Shown here one piece after another: positions 15,698 through 20,602 of a stretch of DNA of 20,602 bases (its first letter is position 1; each line of letters begins with the position of its first letter). A program made the position numbers and the translations under genes. The notes under the pieces were generated by a model that was given only the letters and a program-made list of their open reading frames with translations, was not told the origin of the DNA and ran no database searches. The DNA is taken from assembly GCA_030643145.1 (NCBI GenBank), contig DAOWMJ010000008.1, positions 1 to 20,602 of the forward strand, written 5' to 3'. Source of the stretch: Candidatus Latescibacterota bacterium (GTDB lineage Bacteria > Krumholzibacteriota > Krumholzibacteriia > Krumholzibacteriales > WJIX01).

Positions 15698-15713
15698 TGG
15701 CACTGTTCTTGCA
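15698..15713 (+). promoter_or_regulatory. near-perfect sigma-54 promoter for the FHA-kinase operon
   Basis: TGGCAC-TGTTC-TTGCA matches the -24/-12 sigma-54 consensus at all conserved positions, with GG (15699-15700) and GC (15711-15712) ten bases apart. The predicted start near 15724 lies 30 bases upstream of the FHA gene ATG. Transcription from it would require an AAA+ enhancer-binding activator, not encoded in this window. Confidence 0.75.
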
Positions 15714-15753
15714 AATATTATATAAAAAAACTATGGCTTAGCCCTATAATGAT

Positions 15754-17094
15754 ATGCCCAGACTACAGATACCATATAATAATGTCATCTTTACTCCGAT
15801 CGATTTCGAAGAGGACAAATTTGACTCCCTTCTTCGGAAACTTGTTGATAGGAGCCAAGACCATCCGTTAATACTTGAGGTTTTCAACAACCAGATCCAG
15901 TATCTTTTATTTATTAGGGATGGGCAGCTATATTGGGCCGGCACTCACACAGTTGAGGGATTTGGTAAAATTAGTATAAAAGATTTTCTCATTAAAACCA
16001 GAAGAACTCCGTTTCCACGAGTTGTCGCTTACGACACAAATCTTGTCCTCTTTCATTCTCTTCTTGTTTGCATGCAGAAAGAGGCTGAACTGAGAGTTAG
16101 TTCAGCCCTTATAGACCTCGAAGAACTTCTTGAAGAAACGGCAGCTGAGAAGAAAACCGGTCTTATCGCAGCTTATCAACCAAACAACTTGATATTGCTT
16201 AGATTCAAAGATTCAAACCCGATAGCATGCTACAAAGATTACTGCGAAAAGGAGTTGTCAGAAGACAATGCCCGGGAGGAATTTCTCGTAACCACATACA
16301 CCCGTTCAACCCATAGGCCCTTTGAAATCAGGTTATATACCGATCTTGTTGTTGAAAGAGCAGAGGATTCACGACCAATACCGGAAGAAAACCTTGATGA
16401 TATTTCATCATTTTACTTAAGCCAACCGCCAAAACTTGTCGTCAAACTCAAAAACCGACCACTAAAAACATATCAATTCATTGGCAAAACCCTGACAATA
16501 GGGCGTATGCCCGAAAATGATATTGAGATAGATAACCTGAGTGTTTCGAGAAAACACGCATTGATATCAACTTCAAATATCGGTTATATATTGAAAGACC
16601 TTGGAAGCAAAAACAAAACTTATCTCAACGGGAAAGAGATTGAAACATCACAATTAAAAAATGGGGATACTATAACTATCGGTAAATATCAAATCGTTTT
16701 TAAGATTCCAACACCTGTAACATCCCCTAGTGAGCAGATGGATCAAACGGTTGTTATTCCAAACTATCATTCAAAATCAGAAAAATTAAATATCGATTTC
16801 TCTACCATTTCCAAGCCTCCGGCAAGATTACTGCAGCTATCGAGCCAGAAAGAACACATACTATCGAACAAAAAAACAATAATTAGTAAAAAGAAAAATG
16901 CTGATATTCACTTCTCGGGAATATTCGTCCCCAGAATAGAGCTTGAAATAATCAAAAATAACAACGATTATACAATTAAAAAGATAAGAGGGAAAAAAAT
17001 TGTTACAATAAATGGTGAGAGAATTGAAAAAAAGATACTGGAGGAAGAGGATTTAATCTCCATCGGCTCCGAAGAATTCGTTTTTAAACTTTGA
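15754..17094 (+). CDS. protein with two FHA domains, one degenerate
   Basis: A 446-residue soluble protein. Residues 1-205 form an unrecognised domain with two similar segments (LLFIRDGQLYWAG at 51-63 and LILLRFKDSNPIACY at 146-160) that recall PATAN/DUF4388-type repeats. Residues 227-318 are a complete FHA phosphothreonine-binding domain: TIGRMPENDIEIDN, SVSRKHALI (Gly250-Arg251, Ser264, Arg266, His268) and GSKNKTYLNGKEI. Residues 358-446 resemble a second FHA fold, but the GR and SxxH elements are lost (IISKKKNADIHF, VPRIELEI). Between the two lies TVVI (Thr332), a possible pThr-x-x-Ile site. No ribosome binding site is obvious before the ATG. It is the first gene of the operon with the phosphoesterase and kinase, and probably reads the kinase's phosphorylation. 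Confidence 0.88.
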   Translation: MPRLQIPYNNVIFTPIDFEEDKFDSLLRKLVDRSQDHPLILEVFNNQIQYLLFIRDGQLYWAGTHTVEGFGKISIKDFLIKTRRTPFPRVVAYDTNLVLFHSLLVCMQKEAELRVSSALIDLEELLEETAAEKKTGLIAAYQPNNLILLRFKDSNPIACYKDYCEKELSEDNAREEFLVTTYTRSTHRPFEIRLYTDLVVERAEDSRPIPEENLDDISSFYLSQPPKLVVKLKNRPLKTYQFIGKTLTIGRMPENDIEIDNLSVSRKHALISTSNIGYILKDLGSKNKTYLNGKEIETSQLKNGDTITIGKYQIVFKIPTPVTSPSEQMDQTVVIPNYHSKSEKLNIDFSTISKPPARLLQLSSQKEHILSNKKTIISKKKNADIHFSGIFVPRIELEIIKNNNDYTIKKIRGKKIVTINGERIEKKILEEEDLISIGSEEFVFKL

Positions 17095-17106
17095 GGCAGT
17101 ATTTAT

Positions 17107-17838
17107 ATGAAATATATGGTTTTTTCCGACATTCACGGAAACCTTGAATCACTGCAAAAGGTTCTCAAAGAGGCAGAAACAATACATCCCGATATGATAA
17201 TCTCACTTGGTGATGTTGTCGGGTATGGCGCGGATCCCGCCAAATGCGTAGAACTCGTTGAAGAATACGCTCATGTTAAAATCATGGGCAATCATGACCT
17301 GGTCGCCGCCGGGCTTTCTCCCAGCGCCGGATTTAATGAAATCGCCCAGAAATCGATCAAGTGGACATCTGATATACTGAACGAAGAACAGTTGAATGCT
17401 TTGAAGGATTATGAACCGATTTTCCACCACCGCGATTGCCTTTTCGCGCACGCCTCACCCCTGTCACCCCTTAACTGGAAATATATATATAACATTTTGC
17501 AGGCAAGAGAAATCTTCGAAAATACCAATGAAAAATTTATCTTTGTCGGACACACTCATATTCCAGGAATTGTAAGCTATAATAATAATGGTGACGCGGA
17601 AACCATTCAAAATACATTGATCAATAATATCGATCCGGAAAAACGTTATTTAATAAACACGGGGAGTGTCGGACAACCCCGTGACGGAATTAACGCTGCC
17701 TGCTTTACCATACTTGATACCGTCAAAGGAATAATAACTCAGAAAAGAGTCAAATACAATTTTTCTCCCACTCAGGAAAAGATTCTGGCCGCTGGGCTCC
17801 CGGGAACCCTCGCCACAAGGTTGGAAAATGGAAAATGA
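17107..17838 (+). CDS. calcineurin-like metallophosphoesterase
   Basis: A 243-residue two-metal phosphoesterase of the YfcE/ApaH-like superfamily. All metal-binding motifs are present in order: FSDIHGN (Asp8, His10), GDVVGYG (Asp36), GNHD (Asn62, His63), FAHASPLSP, GHTHIP, and then NTGSVGQPRD. GDVVGYG in place of GDxVDRG separates it from PPP-type protein phosphatases and groups it with bacterial YfcE-like phosphodiesterases or phosphatases. Its substrate is not deducible. Its place between an FHA gene (12-base gap) and a Ser/Thr kinase gene (four-base overlap) makes a role as the opposing phosphatase, or as a nucleotide-signal hydrolase, plausible but inferred. GAGG lies about ten bases before the ATG. 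Confidence 0.9.
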   Translation: MKYMVFSDIHGNLESLQKVLKEAETIHPDMIISLGDVVGYGADPAKCVELVEEYAHVKIMGNHDLVAAGLSPSAGFNEIAQKSIKWTSDILNEEQLNALKDYEPIFHHRDCLFAHASPLSPLNWKYIYNILQAREIFENTNEKFIFVGHTHIPGIVSYNNNGDAETIQNTLINNIDPEKRYLINTGSVGQPRDGINAACFTILDTVKGIITQKRVKYNFSPTQEKILAAGLPGTLATRLENGK

Positions 17839-19568
17839 ATGGGATGAACAAGCATAATTACCAGATATTAAACACTATCGCTACAGGCAGTACAGCAGTG
17901 CTGTACAAGGCTATTCAAACATCCCTTGATAGAAAAGTAGTTATAAAAAAACTGCACTCCCACCTGACATCTGATGCAGAGTTTACCAAACGCTTTGAGT
18001 TGGAAGCAAAAGCGGCCGCGAGTTTGGATCATGAGAATATTGTCAGAATTATAGATTCCGGAGCTGTGGAAGGTAACTATTTTATTATAATGGAATATAT
18101 AGACGGCTTGAGTCTCCAGGAATTTATTGAAAGAAACTGCCAGATTAATGAGAATATAGCTCTTCTTATCACTCATGAAATATGCATGGGACTTGATCAC
18201 GCTCACCAGCGTGGAATCATTCACAGAGATATCAAACCGGCAAATATAATGATTACAAGGGACGGAATTGTCAAAATCACGGATTTCGGACTGGCTAAAC
18301 TTAAAGATATTCAGGTAGCTCAAACAAACACAAACACACTATTGGGGACTCCTCTCTACATGTCGCCTGAACAGGCAATTGGGGAAAGGCTTGACGGCAG
18401 AAGTGATATATTCTCTCTCGGAACCATTTGTTACGAGATGCTGACGGGAAAACAGCCCTTCTTTGGAAATAATTATGCGGCAGTAATAGAAAATATAATT
18501 TCATCAACTGTAAAACCTCTGTCAAAAGAAGCGGAAGTAAGCCGGACAACAAATTCAATTGTGATGAAAGCGCTAAGCCGCCAGCCGGGTAAAAGATTCA
18601 GGTCAGCTGGAGAAATGGCAAATAATATTGAAGCTTCTCTGGGACATGACACAATTTTCTCAAGCAGAAGGATTTTAAAAAACTTTGCGTTCGGGGAAAG
18701 CAAAACTACAGCATCGGAAACTATAAAATCGAGTACTGAAAATAAAAAGAAGAAAAAATTACTGCCATTAACGGCGGCGGCCATTATCATCATGGGGCTT
18801 ACCGCAATCGGATTAAACCCTGAAATTGCCACAAAAATCAGCTCAACGGTAAAACAAGTAATTTCTCAAAATCCAACTCTTCCCGCCGGCAATCAACTTG
18901 CTGCCGGCAACAATGGAGCTATCGGGACACAAATCAAAATCTTCGACGCCAAACCGGATACAACTACAACAAGAATGGAAAAAGCTGATAGCGTAAAAAC
19001 AGAAGCGCCCGCCACACAGCCTGATACAACAAAGGTTCACTCTGATGCTCCAGACACTGCGACCGCAGGTAGAAACGAGCAAAATACAGCTACTGAACCG
19101 ATAATTGAACCAGAAGAGATAAAAGCCCCCGTCCAGAAAATATCCACAGGGTACATTGATATTCACATAAAACCTGAAGCGGCCATTTTTATCGATGGTA
19201 AGCAACGGCTTTTCGGAAGTCAGCTTGGTCCTATGTCAATCAGCGCCAAAAGACACACGATTCTGATTCGAAGGGCGGATTACCTGGATTACTCTGAAAT
19301 TATAACAATAAAAAGAGATGAACTTTCCAAACGGAGAATCACCCTGAAAAAGGCAATGGGAAAAATAGATTTTTCCACTCAGGAGGGGGTCAAAATACTT
19401 ATAGCTGGTAATCTCATGGGCATCACCCCGCTTAATTCCCCGATTGTCATCGAATCCGGGCAACACACAATCAAACTCATAAAAAAAGGCTATCTTTCCT
19501 GGGAAAATAAGGTTGAGGTACAATCTAACAAAACCCTGTTACTAAAAGTTTCACTCATTCCGAGATAG
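17835..19568 (+). CDS. transmembrane Ser/Thr protein kinase with two PEGA repeats
   Basis: A 577-residue bacterial Hanks-type kinase. The catalytic domain (about 8-270) has Lys38 (VVIKK), Glu57, HRDIKPANIM (Asp132, Asn137), DFG (150-152) and SPE (177-179). The activation loop is threonine-rich (TNTNTLLGT). The glycine loop is reduced to ATGSTAVLY, keeping one of three glycines. A poly-Lys stretch precedes one membrane helix (about 309-327). A Thr/Pro-rich linker and two PEGA-type beta domains follow (about 438-505 and 507-575), including IKPEAAIFIDGK and MGITPLNSPIVIESGQHTIK. The PEGA part is expected in the periplasm, perhaps sensing the envelope. ATG 17835 overlaps the phosphoesterase stop (ATGA); ATG 17844 is an alternative. 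The last 18 bases overlap rsgA on the other strand. Confidence 0.95.
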   Translation: MNGMNKHNYQILNTIATGSTAVLYKAIQTSLDRKVVIKKLHSHLTSDAEFTKRFELEAKAAASLDHENIVRIIDSGAVEGNYFIIMEYIDGLSLQEFIERNCQINENIALLITHEICMGLDHAHQRGIIHRDIKPANIMITRDGIVKITDFGLAKLKDIQVAQTNTNTLLGTPLYMSPEQAIGERLDGRSDIFSLGTICYEMLTGKQPFFGNNYAAVIENIISSTVKPLSKEAEVSRTTNSIVMKALSRQPGKRFRSAGEMANNIEASLGHDTIFSSRRILKNFAFGESKTTASETIKSSTENKKKKKLLPLTAAAIIIMGLTAIGLNPEIATKISSTVKQVISQNPTLPAGNQLAAGNNGAIGTQIKIFDAKPDTTTTRMEKADSVKTEAPATQPDTTKVHSDAPDTATAGRNEQNTATEPIIEPEEIKAPVQKISTGYIDIHIKPEAAIFIDGKQRLFGSQLGPMSISAKRHTILIRRADYLDYSEIITIKRDELSKRRITLKKAMGKIDFSTQEGVKILIAGNLMGITPLNSPIVIESGQHTIKLIKKGYLSWENKVEVQSNKTLLLKVSLIPR

Positions 19569-20519
19569 ATTTCTTAACATTTTGATATAACTATCATACC
19601 TCTTTTCAGAAATCTCCCCATCCTGAACAGCTTCCTTCACAGCGCACCCCGGTTCATGATCATGGACACAGGTAGAGAAACGGCAGTTATAGGGAAAATT
19701 ACAAAAATCCCTGAAGTATAAATGCAATTTATGTTTTTCAATATGGTTAACACCAAACTCTCTTATTCCCGGCGTATCACCCAAATATCCTCCCGAGCTT
19801 AAAGGATGAAGTTCAAAATGGCTCGTCGTATGCCTCCCCTTTCCCGTCTTGGCACTTACCCTTCCAATCCTGAACTCGAGATTAGGTTGTAGTTTGGAAA
19901 TAATAGAGGTTTTACCGGCTCCGGAAGGGCCTGCCATCAATGACCGCTTGTTCTTCATTAATTCGCGTAGCGACTCTACTCCCCTATCATCTATTGCACT
20001 GCAGAATAAAACCTTGTACCCCATGCGCACGTATAGATTCATTTCTTTTTTCAACGCGCCCAAATCATCTGAAAGATCAATTTTGTTAATACATACTATT
20101 GCTTCTATCCCGCCATACTCAGCGGCAACAATCATCCTGTCAATGAGTCTCAGACTTAAAACCGGTTCAATTACGGAATGAACAAGAAAAATATAATCGA
20201 GATTGGCCCCGAGGATTTTTTCCCTTCTCGCGCCGAAAGAAGTGCTTCTCGCGAAAACCGACTTGCGCTCTTCAACTGACACAATAAGACCTGCATAATC
20301 ACCCGACTTGGAATTGCTTTGCTTCCTGAATTTTACAGTATCCCCCACAACTGGAAGGATTTTATCACGATCCTCGCTGATCCTAAACTTTCCACGGAGG
20401 AAACATTTCACTTCTCTTCCCTCACTTATAATATAATAATTACTTCCTTTTATTCTTATTACAAATCCCTCATGTATTTCATCCAAATTCATCTCCACCC
20501 GATTTCTGAAGTTTTTCAT
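19551..20519 (-). CDS. rsgA: ribosome small subunit-dependent GTPase A
   Basis: A circularly permuted GTPase that acts in late 30S subunit maturation. It has an N-terminal OB-fold (about 15-90), then the motifs in permuted order: CINKIDL (G4), GPSGAGKTS (G1, P-loop), the GKGRHTTSHFEL switch and DTPGIREFG (G3). A C-terminal zinc site follows: CRFSTCVHDHEPGC, with two Cys, one His and one Cys as ligands. Length is 322 residues. ATG 20519 lacks a ribosome binding site and would lie only about nine bases after the predicted transcription start. ATG 20492 has a GGGTGG-like sequence close by and is a fair alternative. The 3' end overlaps the kinase gene. Confidence 0.96.
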   Translation of the reverse strand: MKNFRNRVEMNLDEIHEGFVIRIKGSNYYIISEGREVKCFLRGKFRISEDRDKILPVVGDTVKFRKQSNSKSGDYAGLIVSVEERKSVFARSTSFGARREKILGANLDYIFLVHSVIEPVLSLRLIDRMIVAAEYGGIEAIVCINKIDLSDDLGALKKEMNLYVRMGYKVLFCSAIDDRGVESLRELMKNKRSLMAGPSGAGKTSIISKLQPNLEFRIGRVSAKTGKGRHTTSHFELHPLSSGGYLGDTPGIREFGVNHIEKHKLHLYFRDFCNFPYNCRFSTCVHDHEPGCAVKEAVQDGEISEKRYDSYIKMLRNLSRNE

Positions 20520-20534
20520 TTAACATTCATGGTA

Positions 20535-20564
20535 ATTATATTACAATTTCCATTAATAATACAA
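20535..20564 (-). promoter_or_regulatory. sigma-70 promoter for rsgA
   Basis: On the minus strand TTGTAT (20564-20559), an 18-base spacer and TATAAT (20540-20535). The surroundings are very AT-rich, so chance matches are likely. The start would be near 20528. Confidence 0.45.
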
Positions 20565-20571
20565 AAAACAT

Positions 20572-20599
20572 TTGTATAATAAAACCTCCTATTATACAA
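20572..20599. repeat. perfect 10-base inverted repeat
   Basis: TTGTATAATA (20572-20581) and TATTATACAA (20590-20599) are exact complements around the 8-base spacer AAACCTCC. It lies just upstream of the predicted rsgA promoter, at the window edge. Each arm contains a TATAAT-like hexamer, and the spacer reads GGAGG on the minus strand. It may be an operator or part of a gene start beyond the edge. Confidence 0.5.
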
Positions 20600-20602
20600 T
20601 GA

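Overview
The window is AT-rich bacterial chromosome with tightly packed genes and no rRNA, tRNA, CRISPR array or transposase that I can see. A signal-peptide outer-membrane beta-barrel protein and a kinase with an exported PEGA region point to a diderm. Long TPR proteins, FHA/Ser-Thr kinase signalling and two sigma-54-type promoter matches suggest an uncultured, environmental, FCB-like or deltaproteobacteria-like lineage. I cannot place it more precisely.

Layout. (1) 1-4845, minus strand: a housekeeping run read ltaE > rsmI > CDP-alcohol phosphatidyltransferase > MATE exporter > tmk, then the N-terminus of a membrane-anchored protein cut by the window edge. (2) 5040-5318, minus: an HU-type nucleoid protein with its own promoter, followed by a 500-base gene-poor stretch holding a GC-rich island with nested inverted repeats. 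(3) 5824-7201, minus: a DUF3996-like beta-barrel protein with its own promoter, then a small XRE regulator plus membrane protein pair whose consensus promoter is overlapped by two perfect palindromes. (4) 7289-9841, minus: a preQ0 operon, queD > queC > DUF366 > queE, ending in a possible 21-residue membrane peptide coupled to queE. (5) 9995-15317, plus: a 1283-residue TPR protein and a cysteine-motif/coiled-coil/TPR protein, behind a sigma-54-like promoter and ended by a strong terminator. (6) 15316-15528, minus: a cold-shock protein. (7) 15698-19568, plus: FHA protein > metallophosphoesterase > transmembrane Ser/Thr kinase with two PEGA repeats, behind a near-perfect sigma-54 promoter. (8) 19551-20519, minus: rsgA, overlapping the kinase gene tail to tail.

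The most interesting part is 9995-19568. Two neighbouring operons carry a phospho-signalling set (kinase, possible phosphatase, phosphothreonine reader) and two TPR scaffolds. Both have GG-N10-GC promoter elements at sensible distances from their genes, so they may form one sigma-54-controlled signalling system of unknown output. The second point of interest is the uncharacterised DUF366 gene locked inside the queuosine-precursor operon.
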